From positions 248,001 to 312,000 of the forward strand of contig CALLJG010000005.1 in assembly GCA_938091335.1 (NCBI GenBank): a stretch of DNA of 64,000 nucleotides, written 5' to 3'. The DNA comes from an uncultured Thermodesulfobacterium sp. Lineage in GTDB: Bacteria > Desulfobacterota > Thermodesulfobacteria > Thermodesulfobacteriales > Thermodesulfobacteriaceae. Numbering within the stretch: the stretch's first letter is position 1; the number at the start of each line of letters is the position of its first letter. A model generated the notes under the pieces. It had not been told where the DNA came from and made no database searches. It worked only from the letters and a program-made list of their open reading frames with translations. Positions 27,421 through 37,633 of this stretch are shown piece by piece. A program made the translations under genes and the position numbers.

Positions 27421-30072
27421 TTAAAATTCTCCTCCAATTTGGAAATTAAAATTGCTGGAATCTTCATCTTTTTTCCTATTTATATTATAACCCCACTCTA
27501 TTCTCAAAGGTCCCAAAGGTGAAAACCATTTTAATCCAAATCCTATACTTTTTCTTATATCCGCACTCTGAAAACCTGTTTTAAGATCCCATACATTTCC
27601 CATATCAAAAAATAAAACTCCATTAAGATTAATATTTTTAATTAATGGGAAAATGGCTTCTGTTTGAAGGTAAAACATTCTTGTTCCACCAATTTTATCC
27701 CCAGTTTTAGGGTCTTTTGGAGAGATATCCCCATATTTAAATCCTCTTACAGACTCTATTCCTCCTAAGAAAAATCTTTCATATACTGGAACTCTTCTTG
27801 CTCCTCCTTCTGTGATATATCCATAACCTAAATTAAAATGTCCTGTAAGTTTAAAAAGAGGAAAATATACCTGATGTTGCCCTTCTAATTTAACGAAATT
27901 ACTCTCTCCCCCTAGATATTCTCCAGCACCTTCTATTTCCAAATTATGATACCATCCTTTAGTAGGTAAAAAATATCTATTACGAGAATCATAAAGAATA
28001 CCCAATTTAACAGCACTAGTAATATTTATATCTTTTGATTCTAAAATTATCTGAGCAACATTTTGTGAGAGATCTTTAAGTTTTGTGTCGTCATATCTAT
28101 AACTTAAGTACACAGAAAGCTCTGAGGTAAATCCATACCCTAATCTTATAGATCCACCTTTGCTGTCTTTAGTAAAATCCTCATATTGAAATTCTATATC
28201 ATAAAGAGACCATCCTAAAGAATACCTTGAATCTTTAAAATAGGGATCAAAAAAATTTAAGGAGTATCTTGAAGTTCTCGCTCCAAGTCTTGCAGCAAGT
28301 CTCACTCTTTGTCCTTTACCCAAAAAGTTTCTTTCAGTTATATCTGCCATAATAATAAATTTATCATAGGAACTGTAACCCCCTCCTATAGCAAAGGAAC
28401 CTGTAAGCATTTCTTTTACCTTTATTTTTAAATTAAGCTCTTCTTCCTTTACTCCTTTTTCCTTATCAATTTTAATTTCTTCAAAATATCCAAGTCTTCT
28501 TAACCTTCTCTCACTTTCTTCTATTCTAGAAACACTATAAGGCCAACCCTCTGCTATTTTTAATTCCCTTCTAATAACTTTATCTCTAGTTTTGGTATTC
28601 CCTTCTATTTCTATTCTTCCTATGTAAACTGTGGGTCCTTTATCAATATTAAAAGTTAAATTAACTATTTTTTCCTTTGGATCTTTATCAATTTGAGTAT
28701 TCACTTTTACATAAGCATAGCCAAAGTTTGCAAAAAGATGGGTTATTATGGATTCATCTTCTTTTAAGATTTTCAAACTAAAAATTTTACCTGATTTAAC
28801 TTGAAGTTTTTGATAAATCTTTTCTTCTGGAAAAAGATCCTGATTAATTTTTACCTTACCTATTCTATATTGTGAACCTTCTTCTATAGGAATTTTTATA
28901 ACTACACCATCAGGTTCTTCTTCTACAATAGGGTCACCTATTTTCACATCTATATAACCTTGGTTTTTATACGCAGTTTCTATTTTACCTAAATCTCGAT
29001 AAAGATAAGCAATATTGTAAATACCAGGTTCCACAAGTGGTTCTGGACGAATAAATGCTCTCAGATATTGAGTTACTTTTTTTACAGGTGAAAAAACTGT
29101 TTTTTCTGAAATAGATAAAAATCCCTTGAGGTCTTTTTCAGAAAAGGCTTTATTTCCTATAAACTCAATTTTTTTGATATACTTCTTTTTTCCTTCTTTT
29201 ATGTCAAAAATTATTTTTACTTGAGCAGGAGGAGCTTTTTCAGTTTCTAAATAAATTTGAGTACCTAAATAACCAAGTTGTTCATAATACATTTTTATGT
29301 TTTCTATAGCTTTGTCTAATTCTCTAGGAGTAGCAATTTGTCCCTCTTTAATTTCAACAATTTTTAAAAGATCATCAGTTTTTACCTCTTTATTCCCTTT
29401 AAATTTTATTTCTTTAATAGAAGGATTTTCTTTTACTTCAAAGGTCACAATTACTCCTTTTGTACCCTCTTCAATTTTTATTTCTACATTTTCAAAATAT
29501 CCCATTCTATAAACATTTTTTAAATCTTCATTTAATCTTTTAAGATCAAAAATATCTCCTGATTTAGCTTGTATCTTTGTTAAAATTACATCTTCACCTA
29601 TTCTCAAATTGCCAGCTATTTGAATCTTTTCAATTATTTGTTTTTTTTCTAAAAGACTTTTTATTAGCTTGAATGTTTCATTTACCAGATCCTCCAATTT
29701 ATCTTTGTTACCAGTAACATAAAAATAATGGGGTTCTTTTCTTTCAGGTAAATATATCTCCCATTCTATACTTACATAATCTTTAATCACTATAATCTGA
29801 AATTTAGCAATTCCCTTATAAGCTCCTGTTTCTAACAAAGTTTGAGCCTCTTTTTTGGTAAAAGATTTGATATCAACACTGATATTTTCTTGAAAAAGTT
29901 CCTTTTGGAGATTTTCTAAATATAGCTTTATAAATTCCGAAGGAAGATAATCTCCATAAGTTTTAGTAGAATAAATAAGAAATTTAGAGTTTTCAGCAAA
30001 AAGATCCTTTAAAAAAGTTAGTAAAAGAATTAAAACAACAAAAATACAAAGAAAAATAGTTTTTAATTTCAT
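27421..30072 (-). CDS. bamA: Outer-membrane protein assembly factor BamA
   Basis: Omp85-family insertase of the outer membrane. It has 883 residues: a signal peptide (about 1-26, ending LFAENS), an N-terminal segment, POTRA domains (about 145-560, e.g. IKEIKFKGNKEVKTDDLLKI, IGRIEIEGNTKTRDKVIRREL), and a C-terminal beta-barrel. The barrel shows the VRGF motif (GGIESVRGFKYGD) and the terminal GPLRIEWGYNINRK with final aromatic GGEF. It starts within the lolD stop (ATGA), so it is translationally coupled to the lipoprotein export genes. Confidence 0.96.
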   Translation of the reverse strand: MKLKTIFLCIFVVLILLLTFLKDLFAENSKFLIYSTKTYGDYLPSEFIKLYLENLQKELFQENISVDIKSFTKKEAQTLLETGAYKGIAKFQIIVIKDYVSIEWEIYLPERKEPHYFYVTGNKDKLEDLVNETFKLIKSLLEKKQIIEKIQIAGNLRIGEDVILTKIQAKSGDIFDLKRLNEDLKNVYRMGYFENVEIKIEEGTKGVIVTFEVKENPSIKEIKFKGNKEVKTDDLLKIVEIKEGQIATPRELDKAIENIKMYYEQLGYLGTQIYLETEKAPPAQVKIIFDIKEGKKKYIKKIEFIGNKAFSEKDLKGFLSISEKTVFSPVKKVTQYLRAFIRPEPLVEPGIYNIAYLYRDLGKIETAYKNQGYIDVKIGDPIVEEEPDGVVIKIPIEEGSQYRIGKVKINQDLFPEEKIYQKLQVKSGKIFSLKILKEDESIITHLFANFGYAYVKVNTQIDKDPKEKIVNLTFNIDKGPTVYIGRIEIEGNTKTRDKVIRRELKIAEGWPYSVSRIEESERRLRRLGYFEEIKIDKEKGVKEEELNLKIKVKEMLTGSFAIGGGYSSYDKFIIMADITERNFLGKGQRVRLAARLGARTSRYSLNFFDPYFKDSRYSLGWSLYDIEFQYEDFTKDSKGGSIRLGYGFTSELSVYLSYRYDDTKLKDLSQNVAQIILESKDINITSAVKLGILYDSRNRYFLPTKGWYHNLEIEGAGEYLGGESNFVKLEGQHQVYFPLFKLTGHFNLGYGYITEGGARRVPVYERFFLGGIESVRGFKYGDISPKDPKTGDKIGGTRMFYLQTEAIFPLIKNINLNGVLFFDMGNVWDLKTGFQSADIRKSIGFGLKWFSPLGPLRIEWGYNINRKKDEDSSNFNFQIGGEF

Positions 30073-30767
30073 CTTGAAGTATTTTCTAATTTTATCAAAA
30101 AACCTTCTTTTAGCAAAAATATTTTATCCATTTTTTTTGCCAGTTCCCAGTTATGAGTAACCATTATAATAGTTGTGCCAAAATCTTGATTTATATTTAA
30201 AAAAATATTTACTATTTCCTTTGCACTTTGAAAATCTAGGTTTCCTGTAGGTTCATCTGCTAAAATTAAATCAGGATTTAAAAAAAGTGCCCTTGCAATA
30301 GCCACTTTTTGTCTTTCTCCTCCTGAAAGTTTATAAGGTTTATATTTTTCTTTTTCAGATAAATTTAGTTTTTTAAGTAATTCACGGCCTCTTTCTAAAT
30401 ATCTTTCTTTTTTCCAATAAGATACCAATCCAGGTAAAATTATATTCTCAATTACTGTAAATTCTGGAATTAAGTAATGAAGCTGAAAAATAAAACCTAT
30501 TTTTTCTTTTCTCAATTTTAGCAATTTTTCTTCATTTTTATAATCTAATTTTTCACCAAAAAAATAAATATCTCCAGAAGTAGGTTTATCAAGAGTTCCT
30601 ATTATATTTAAAAGAGTTGTTTTACCAACACCTGAGGGACCAACTATTGTAATTTTATCTCCTTTTTCTACTCTTAAATTAATCCCTCTTAAAACTTCAA
30701 GTTCTCCTTGAGGAGAAGGATAAGTTTTTGTGATGTTCTTAAGTTCTACCAAGATATTTTTATTCAT
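30069..30767 (-). CDS. lolD: Lipoprotein-releasing system ATP-binding protein
   Basis: ABC ATPase that powers release of outer-membrane lipoproteins from the inner membrane. It has 232 residues. Walker A is GPSGVGKTT, signature LSGGERQKVAIARAL, Walker B LILADEPTGNLD. The LolD/MacB branch is supported by its overlap of 8 bases with lolC and 4 bases with bamA. Confidence 0.93.
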   Translation of the reverse strand: MNKNILVELKNITKTYPSPQGELEVLRGINLRVEKGDKITIVGPSGVGKTTLLNIIGTLDKPTSGDIYFFGEKLDYKNEEKLLKLRKEKIGFIFQLHYLIPEFTVIENIILPGLVSYWKKERYLERGRELLKKLNLSEKEKYKPYKLSGGERQKVAIARALFLNPDLILADEPTGNLDFQSAKEIVNIFLNINQDFGTTIIMVTHNWELAKKMDKIFLLKEGFLIKLENTSR

Positions 30768-31974
30768 GGCGTAAAATTTCTGCAGGAAGAAGTTCTGAAG
30801 CTTTTTTAGCTGGATACAAGCAAGCTAATATACTTATTAAAATTGCAACTGTACATATTATAAAAACATCTAAGATTTTCAATTTGACTGGCATATATTC
30901 AACTGGATACACTTCACTAGGAAGCTTTATTATAGGATAATGAGAAAGAAAAAAGCTTAAACTACCACCTAATACTAATCCAATAGCTACTCCTGTAAAC
31001 GATAAAATGAATCCACAGAAAAAGAACACCTTTAGTATACTTTTAGATGTAACTCCTAATGCTCTTAAAATTGCAATATCCGTTTTTTTCTCACTCACTA
31101 ACATAATCATAGCTGCAATAATAGTAAATAAAGATACTACAATCATTAATGATAATACTATAAAAAGACCTATTTTTTCCATTTGTAAAGCTACAAAAAG
31201 ATTTTTATTCCATTCTTGCCAATCAAATACATTTACATTAAAACCAAGAGAGGAAAGTAATTTATATTTAAACTTTTGAGATTTAAAGGGATCTCTCAAT
31301 TTTATTTCCAGGGAATAAGCAGGAGGTTTAAATTTTTTAAAAAAGCTTTCAGAAGAAGTAAATATAAGATTTAGATCATAATCATATATTCCTGTTTCAA
31401 AAACACCTATCACTTTTAATGTGGTGAATTTAGGAAAAAATCCAAAAGGTGTATAAATTCCTTCAGCACTAATAAATCTTATTTCTTCTCCTATATCAAG
31501 GCCTAATTTTTCTTTAAGTTTTTGACCTATTATAACTGGAAGGGAAGAATCTAAAAATTCACTATCTTTTTCTTGAAACTCAAATTTCTTAAATCCCTTT
31601 TCCTTTTTAAGATTTTCTAAATTAGTAGCTTTTAAAATAATACCTATTGATTGTCTTGAAAAAATTATCAATCCTTGCATAGTAGAAACTTCTTGAATAC
31701 TTATAATTTCTTGCAAAGGAATTTCTTTTTGAATAACCTTTAAAAGTTTTTCTTTTAAACTTTCATCTTGAAAGGTAATTCCTAAATGGGGGTTTAGGCT
31801 TAAAATTTTTTCTGAAACTGCTTCTTTAAAACCTGTCATAACTGCATTTACTACAGTTAAAGCTGAAACACTTAAAGTAACTCCTATAATAGCAATTAAA
31901 GAAATAATGCCTGTAAATCTTTCTCTTTTAGGAGAAAATATATATTTTAGAGCTATCCAAAGTTCCCAATTCAT
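30760..31974 (-). CDS. lolC: Lipoprotein-releasing system permease (LolC/LolE family)
   Basis: Inner-membrane permease of the Lol ABC transporter. It has 404 residues with one N-terminal membrane segment (about 22-45), a large periplasmic domain (about 46-265), then three C-terminal segments (about 270-295, 312-340, 368-390). The MNWELWIALKYIFSPKRERF start and the ISVIAIIGVTLSV-type segment are typical. Only one permease gene is present, so it likely works as a homodimer. It starts one base after the lysS stop. Confidence 0.93.
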   Translation of the reverse strand: MNWELWIALKYIFSPKRERFTGIISLIAIIGVTLSVSALTVVNAVMTGFKEAVSEKILSLNPHLGITFQDESLKEKLLKVIQKEIPLQEIISIQEVSTMQGLIIFSRQSIGIILKATNLENLKKEKGFKKFEFQEKDSEFLDSSLPVIIGQKLKEKLGLDIGEEIRFISAEGIYTPFGFFPKFTTLKVIGVFETGIYDYDLNLIFTSSESFFKKFKPPAYSLEIKLRDPFKSQKFKYKLLSSLGFNVNVFDWQEWNKNLFVALQMEKIGLFIVLSLMIVVSLFTIIAAMIMLVSEKKTDIAILRALGVTSKSILKVFFFCGFILSFTGVAIGLVLGGSLSFFLSHYPIIKLPSEVYPVEYMPVKLKILDVFIICTVAILISILACLYPAKKASELLPAEILRHE

Positions 31975-31975
31975 T

Positions 31976-33469
31976 TTAAAAGTCTTCTTTTTTTCTTAAA
32001 TGAGGGAACAAAATAACTTCTCTTATAGAAGCATTGTCTGTAAAAATCATTACAACTCTATCTATACCTATACCTTCGCCTGCACAAGGAGGCATACCAT
32101 ATTCTAAAGCCCTTAAAAAATCTTCATCTATTTCTGGAGGTATTTCCTCATCTATTTCTCTTAATTTATTCTGCTCTTCGAATCTTTTTCTTTGATCTCT
32201 TGGATCATTAAGTTCAGAAAAAGCATTAGCTACTTCTTTCCCTCCTATGTAAAGCTCAAATCTATCTGCCCACTCAGGATTTTCTTCAGATCTTCTTGCT
32301 AATGGAGAAACTTCTATTGGAAATTTAATTACAAAAGTAGGTTGAATTAACTTAGGTTCAACTAATTCTTCAAAAATTTTGGTCCACCATTTCCCAATTC
32401 TTGGATCTTTTAAATTTAGCTCAATTCCTTTATTTTTAGCAAAATTATAAAGTTTTTCTCTATCCTTTAAAACATCTTCAGGAACTCCTCCAAGTTCTTT
32501 CAAAGCTTGAAAAAATTCAATTCTTTTCCAAGGAGGAGTAAAATCTATTTTTTTTCCTTGAAAAACTATAAAAGGACTCTGCTTTAATTCTAAAGCTAAG
32601 CCATAAAAAATCTCCTCTGTTCTTTTCATTAAGTCTTCATAAGTAGCATAAGCTTCATAAAACTCAAGCATGGTAAACTCTGGATTATGAGTACTTGAAA
32701 CACCTTCATTTCTAAAATTTCTATTGAGTTCGAAAACCTTTTCAAAACCTCCTACTAATAATCTTTTTAAATAAAGCTCAGGAGCGATTCTTAAATAAAG
32801 ATTCATATCTAAGGCATTGTGATAAGTTATAAATGGCTTAGCCATTGCTCCTCCTGCAACAGGGTGCATCATTGGAGTTTCTACCTCTAAAAAACCCTCA
32901 GAAATAAGATAATCTCTTATATACTGAATAATAAATGCTCTTGTTCTAAAAATTTCTTTAATTTTTGGATTCATTATTAAATCTACATACCTCATTCTGT
33001 ATCTCAATTCCACATCTTTTAAACCGTGATATTTTTCTGGTAAAGGCCTTAACGCTTTAGTAAGAAGTCTGAAAGATCTTACTAATATAGTTATTTCTCC
33101 AGTTTTGGTCTTAATCAATTTTCCTTTAATTCCTATAATATCTCCTATATCTATATATTTTTTAAAAATCTCAAAATCTTTATCTGAAACTTCAGATTTA
33201 GCTAATAAAATCTGAATTTGACCTGTTTCATCTTGAATATGAGAAAAAACAAGCTTTCCCATATCTCTTTTTGACATCACTCTACCAGCTAATACAAACT
33301 CTAATTCTCTATCTTCTAGTTCTTCTTGAGAAATTTCTTGATAAAGTTCTTTTAAATATTTAGCTTTATCCTTTGGACGGAAATCATTAGGATAAGCTTT
33401 TATACCTAAATCTTCTATAAGCTTTAATTTTTCGTATCTCACCTTAATCAACTGTGAATCCTCAAACAT
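31976..33469 (-). CDS. lysS: Lysyl-tRNA synthetase, class II
   Basis: Charges tRNA-Lys. It has 497 residues: an OB-fold anticodon-binding domain (FVLAGRVMSKRDMGKLVFSHIQD, about 58-80) and a class II catalytic core. Motif 2 is FRNEGVSSTHNPEFTMLEFY and motif 3 is GIGIDRVVMIFTD near the C terminus. It precedes lolC in the same transcription direction. A tRNA-Lys gene lies at 58279 in this window. Confidence 0.97.
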   Translation of the reverse strand: MFEDSQLIKVRYEKLKLIEDLGIKAYPNDFRPKDKAKYLKELYQEISQEELEDRELEFVLAGRVMSKRDMGKLVFSHIQDETGQIQILLAKSEVSDKDFEIFKKYIDIGDIIGIKGKLIKTKTGEITILVRSFRLLTKALRPLPEKYHGLKDVELRYRMRYVDLIMNPKIKEIFRTRAFIIQYIRDYLISEGFLEVETPMMHPVAGGAMAKPFITYHNALDMNLYLRIAPELYLKRLLVGGFEKVFELNRNFRNEGVSSTHNPEFTMLEFYEAYATYEDLMKRTEEIFYGLALELKQSPFIVFQGKKIDFTPPWKRIEFFQALKELGGVPEDVLKDREKLYNFAKNKGIELNLKDPRIGKWWTKIFEELVEPKLIQPTFVIKFPIEVSPLARRSEENPEWADRFELYIGGKEVANAFSELNDPRDQRKRFEEQNKLREIDEEIPPEIDEDFLRALEYGMPPCAGEGIGIDRVVMIFTDNASIREVILFPHLRKKEDF

Positions 33470-33561
33470 AAAAAATTCCCTCCTTCATTTAAAACTATTT
33501 AAAAGTTCCTTCCTATTTTATTCTGAAAAATACTTTTTCCAAGAATAATGTCTTAATTTGA

Positions 33562-34464
33562 CTATTTTTCTTTTGCTCTAGGATGAGCTTTTAAATAAGT
33601 TTTTAATAAATATTCATAATTTACTTTTGTATAAATTTCTGTAGTCACTAAAGAAGAATGTCCTAACATTTCTTGAATACTTCTCAGATCAGCTCCTGCA
33701 TTTAAAAGATGAGTAGCAAAAGCATGCCTTAAGGTATGAGGATGTAAATAAGGTAATCCTTTTTTATTTGCTTGTTTTTTAGTAATATATCTAATTCCCC
33801 TTTCAGTAAGTCTTTCTCCTTTAAAATTAAGAAATACATAATTTATATCTTTTTTTAGTTTTAAAAGCAGATCTTTACGCAATTTTAAATATTTATTTAA
33901 AGCTTCAAGAGCTTTTCTACCAAAAGGTACTATTCTTTCCTTTTTCCCTTTGCCTGTAACTCTAATAATTTGATTATTAAAATCAATTTGATCTAAAGTT
34001 AAATTAGCTATTTCACTAACTCTTAGACCGCATCCATAAGCAATTTCAAATAAAGCTTTATCTCTAAGCTTAAAAAATTTTTCTTCTTTTTCTAAAAAAG
34101 AAATAAATCCTTCTATCTCCTCTTCTGTGGGAACTAAAGGGATTTTTTTTGAAAGTTTTGGAGTAGACAAATAAAGAAATAAATTGTGAGATATTTTTTT
34201 GTGTTTTGATAAAAATTTAAAAAAACTCCGAATACTACTTATTTTTCTTGCTATGGTAGATGAAGCTTTTTTTTGTATCTTTAAAAATAATAAATATGAC
34301 CTAAGATGCTGAGCCCCTAAAGTAGATAAAGACTTTATTCCTATCTTTTCTAAATATAATATAAATTCTAATAAATCTTTATGATAACTCTTTAAAGTAT
34401 TAACAGAATAATTTTTCTCAAAAGATAGATATTTCAAAAATTCCTTTAAATTTTTTTTAATCAC
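33562..34464 (-). CDS. Tyrosine recombinase of the XerC/XerD family
   Basis: Site-specific recombinase, most likely for chromosome dimer resolution. It has 300 residues, with an N-terminal SAM-like core-binding domain and a catalytic domain. Catalytic residues are Arg in GCGLRVSEI, His-x-x-Arg in HPHTLRHAFATHLL, His in LGHSSLVTT and Tyr in EIYTKV. It starts with GTG inside GTGA overlapping the kinase stop. XerC and XerD cannot be told apart by eye. Only one Xer is visible here. Confidence 0.92.
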   Translation of the reverse strand: MIKKNLKEFLKYLSFEKNYSVNTLKSYHKDLLEFILYLEKIGIKSLSTLGAQHLRSYLLFLKIQKKASSTIARKISSIRSFFKFLSKHKKISHNLFLYLSTPKLSKKIPLVPTEEEIEGFISFLEKEEKFFKLRDKALFEIAYGCGLRVSEIANLTLDQIDFNNQIIRVTGKGKKERIVPFGRKALEALNKYLKLRKDLLLKLKKDINYVFLNFKGERLTERGIRYITKKQANKKGLPYLHPHTLRHAFATHLLNAGADLRSIQEMLGHSSLVTTEIYTKVNYEYLLKTYLKAHPRAKEK

Positions 34465-36212
34465 TGCAAAAGTTCTTTTATTCTAAAAATGAGATCCCCC
34501 ACATTAAAAGGTTTTAATATTACTCTATTACTAGGAAGCTCTGCTAAACTAAATATATCACCTGTTAAAAATATTACATCTATTGATGGAAATTTTTTCT
34601 TTAATCTTTGATAGGCTTCTCCACCTCTTATATCAGAAAGATGAAAATCTGCAATTAATAAATCTGCTTTTTCAATTTCTGGTAAATTTTCTTCCAATTC
34701 TTTACCACAAGAAAAAGCATAAACATTAAATCCCTCTGTTTTAAGAATTTCTTCTATATTCTTTCTTATTTCATCATCGTCTTCTATTATTACTATATAA
34801 ATCTCCTCTGGTTTTCTTTTTTCCTTTTCAAGTTTCTTAAATTCTACTACAGGAATATAAAGTTTAAATGTAGTTCCTTTACCAAGCTTGCTCTCTACTT
34901 CTATTTTCCCTCCTATATTATAAATGTGATTTTTTACTAAAAATAAACCCAAGCCACTGCTTTTTTCTTTAGTAGTAAAAAAGGGTTCAAAAATTTTATT
35001 AATATATTCTTCAGGAATCCCACATCCTGTATCCTTTATATACATTATTAAATATTTTTTTAATCCTTCTGTTTTCGTTCTAAGAATAATAGAAATAAGA
35101 CCTTCCTTTTCTATAGCATCTCTTGCATTACTTATAAAATTTAGAATTATATATCGCCAAAAAGACTCATCACCAGGAATCCAAACCGAAGAAAGATAGT
35201 TAAATTCAAGCTGAATAAATACCTTAGAACCTGCTATAAGCTGGAATAATTCTAAATTATTTTTCAAAAAATTTACCATTTCTATTCTTTTTTCTTCTAT
35301 TTCTTTAAATTCTTTTGTATAATCTAAAAGGAGCTTATTTAAATCTATCCAAGAAAATAAGGTCTTTTCTATTAAAGTAATAGATTTTTTTATTTTCTGA
35401 GGATTATCAAGTTCTTTGCTTATTTGTTTTAAATATTCATTTACCTGGTGTAAAACATTATTAAAATCATGAACTAAACTTCTTAAAAAACTACCAAAAC
35501 TGTGAGTTTTATGAAGAGTGTCCAGTCTCTCTTTTAATTCAATAAACTCACTAAGATCAATGCCTGTAAAAACTATTATTTTTTCGCCATCCCTATCTCT
35601 TAAAACAAAACTTTTTCCTAAATAAAATCTATTTTTTCCTTCTTTATTAATAAGAGTAACAGTAAATTGGTCTTCTTTTTCTTCTATTAAAATTTTATTA
35701 AATTTATTTTCCAATCCAAATTTTTCATCAGGAGAAACTAATACTTCAAAAAAACTTTTTCCGAGTAATTCTTGTTTAGAATATTCAAGAACTTTTTCCA
35801 CAAATTTATTCATAAATATAATTTTACCTTTTTTAAGAAAAAAAATTGATAATGGAAGACTTTCCAATAAAGTAAAATAAGAACTTTTGTAATAAAATTC
35901 TTTGCTTATATCCTTAATTAAGATTAAAACCTCTTCTTTTGTGAGATAAACATATTCTAATAAAAAATGGCTTTCTCCTAGTGAGATGGTAATATCAAAT
36001 TTTGGGCTTTCTGGAGATAAAAAATTTTTAATACAATTTTTACAGGGCTCTTGGTAGTTATAAAACAAAAAATAACAAAAAAGATTAGTAATTGGATCTA
36101 TGCCTAAAAAGTCTTTTGCTTTTTGATTGGCATAAATTACTATATTATCTTTATTGACTATCAAAATTCCTACATCTAATTTATTTAAAATCTCTTCTAA
36201 CTTAATTTTCAT
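34461..36212 (-). CDS. Soluble hybrid histidine kinase: two PAS domains, kinase core, C-terminal receiver
   Basis: It has 583 residues and no membrane segment. PAS 1 (about 8-100) contains a cysteine pair, EPCKNCIKNF. PAS 2 (about 105-230) includes GKSFFEVLVSPDEKFG. The dimerisation/phosphoacceptor helix contains VHDFNNVLHQ (His near 249). The ATPase domain has N-box FISNARDAI, G1 DTGCGIP, F-box FEPFFTTK and G2 SGLGLFLV. A receiver (about 465-583) has DD (IIEDDDE), Asp in LLIADFHLSD and the LKPF lysine. It overlaps the Xer gene. The signal is unknown; the cytoplasmic PAS cysteines might sense redox state. Confidence 0.9.
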   Translation of the reverse strand: MKIKLEEILNKLDVGILIVNKDNIVIYANQKAKDFLGIDPITNLFCYFLFYNYQEPCKNCIKNFLSPESPKFDITISLGESHFLLEYVYLTKEEVLILIKDISKEFYYKSSYFTLLESLPLSIFFLKKGKIIFMNKFVEKVLEYSKQELLGKSFFEVLVSPDEKFGLENKFNKILIEEKEDQFTVTLINKEGKNRFYLGKSFVLRDRDGEKIIVFTGIDLSEFIELKERLDTLHKTHSFGSFLRSLVHDFNNVLHQVNEYLKQISKELDNPQKIKKSITLIEKTLFSWIDLNKLLLDYTKEFKEIEEKRIEMVNFLKNNLELFQLIAGSKVFIQLEFNYLSSVWIPGDESFWRYIILNFISNARDAIEKEGLISIILRTKTEGLKKYLIMYIKDTGCGIPEEYINKIFEPFFTTKEKSSGLGLFLVKNHIYNIGGKIEVESKLGKGTTFKLYIPVVEFKKLEKEKRKPEEIYIVIIEDDDEIRKNIEEILKTEGFNVYAFSCGKELEENLPEIEKADLLIADFHLSDIRGGEAYQRLKKKFPSIDVIFLTGDIFSLAELPSNRVILKPFNVGDLIFRIKELLQ

Positions 36213-36274
36213 AATAACAACCTTTTTATAATATCTATCGAATAAAGCTCAGAAAAATTAAAAATTTTTAAATT

Positions 36275-37504
36275 TTAGAAATTTTTGATTTTGAATAGCA
36301 AAAGGTAAGTATTAATAGAAAATAAAAGAATTATATAAAAAAATATTACCATATTCAAACTAATTTTATCTGCTAAAAAACCAGCCAAAAAACTACCTAC
36401 AGAATGAATTCCTAAAAAAGATAAAGTAAACAAACTTATTACTCTTCCTCTCAAACTTTCTGGGGTATTTTCTTGAAGATAGCTATTAGCTACTGGAAAA
36501 AAATTAGTAAAAGAAAAACCTATTAAACTACAAAAAAATAAAGTAAAATACCAATTTTTTATTGTATTTAATCCAATTAAACTTATACTTAAAAAAAGTG
36601 TTGCTTTAAATAAATGAAAAGTCTTATTTTGTATAGGTTTTCCAAAAATTACTGAAAAGGCTCCTAAAATAGCTCCTGCTCCTAAAAGTGAGGACAAAAA
36701 AGCAAACTCTTTAGCCCCTCCCATGTGTATTTTATGTACAATCAAAGGAAGAAGAACTATTACTGAAGCTCCAAATAAAGTAAAAATAATAACTGAAAAA
36801 ATAACTATAACTATCTTTTTTTCTTTTTTTAAAAAGCTATAAACTTCTTTAAAGGTATGTCTAATTTCTACTTTTTCTTTTAAATCTTTTTTTTCTGATA
36901 GTTGAGGTTTTATAAAAAAAAGCACAAATATTAAAAAAGGAATAAAACTTAAGGCATTTAAATAAAAACATTGATAAATATTCCCATAAGAAATAATAAG
37001 CCCTGCTAAAAAAGGCCCTAATATTCTTGCAGTATTAAAGGATAAAGCTTGAAAGGAAATAGCCTTAGTTAAAAAAGGTAAAGGAACTATTTCTGAAATA
37101 AAAACTTGTCTTAAAGGTGTATCTATAGCAGTTAAACAACTTGAAAGTAAGGCTAAAAAAGTAATATACCAAAAGGTAATAATTTTAAATTGAGTAAGCA
37201 ATCCTAAAACTAGGGGAGGAAATATGGAAAAAAACAATGTTAGACTTAAAAGTTTTTTTCTATCAAAAAGATCTATAATAATGCCTGCAAGAATAGTAAT
37301 AAAAATAACAGGAAAAGAACTTAAAAAACTGAAAATACCTAAGTAAAATCCTGACCAAGTAAGTTGATAAACTAACCATGTTTGAGCTGTACTTTGTGTC
37401 CAAGAACCTGTAAAAGAAATAAAATGTCCAATTAAAAAAAATAAAAAATTTTTTATTTTAAGAGGATTATCTTCTAAATAAAAAATAGATCTAGATTTTA
37501 TCAC
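36275..37504 (-). CDS. Major facilitator superfamily exporter, EntS-like
   Basis: MFS transporter of 409 residues with 10-12 hydrophobic segments. The loop motif LAGIIIDLFDRKKLL between segments 2 and 3 and the later NTPESLRGRVISLFTLSF are typical of the EntS/MFS_3 export branch. The annotated start is GTG at 37502-37504 with no clear ribosome-binding site, so the true N terminus is uncertain. The substrate is unknown. It is divergent from the csp gene. Confidence 0.85.
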   Translation of the reverse strand: MIKSRSIFYLEDNPLKIKNFLFFLIGHFISFTGSWTQSTAQTWLVYQLTWSGFYLGIFSFLSSFPVIFITILAGIIIDLFDRKKLLSLTLFFSIFPPLVLGLLTQFKIITFWYITFLALLSSCLTAIDTPLRQVFISEIVPLPFLTKAISFQALSFNTARILGPFLAGLIISYGNIYQCFYLNALSFIPFLIFVLFFIKPQLSEKKDLKEKVEIRHTFKEVYSFLKKEKKIVIVIFSVIIFTLFGASVIVLLPLIVHKIHMGGAKEFAFLSSLLGAGAILGAFSVIFGKPIQNKTFHLFKATLFLSISLIGLNTIKNWYFTLFFCSLIGFSFTNFFPVANSYLQENTPESLRGRVISLFTLSFLGIHSVGSFLAGFLADKISLNMVIFFYIILLFSINTYLLLFKIKNF

Positions 37505-37567
37505 ATTTTTTATATTACACTTTTTTTTAATTTTTTTCTAATTTTCATTAAATTTTCAAAGTTAATC

Positions 37568-37596
37568 TTTACAAATTTTATTTTTAGGTGTAGTCT
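37568..37596 (+). promoter_or_regulatory. Candidate promoter of the cold-shock gene
   Basis: TTTACA (37568-37573), 17-base spacer, TAGTCT (37591-37596), about 38 bases before the csp start. The -10 is poor, so this is only a candidate. Confidence 0.35.
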
Positions 37597-37633
37597 ACTC
37601 ATCAAGAAAAACTTTTAAGGAGGTTTGTGTAAC

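Noticed and set aside
33562-34464. Xer gene as integrase of a mobile element
   Set aside because: No attachment repeats, tRNA junction or cargo genes lie nearby, and the neighbours are housekeeping genes. A chromosomal Xer is simpler.
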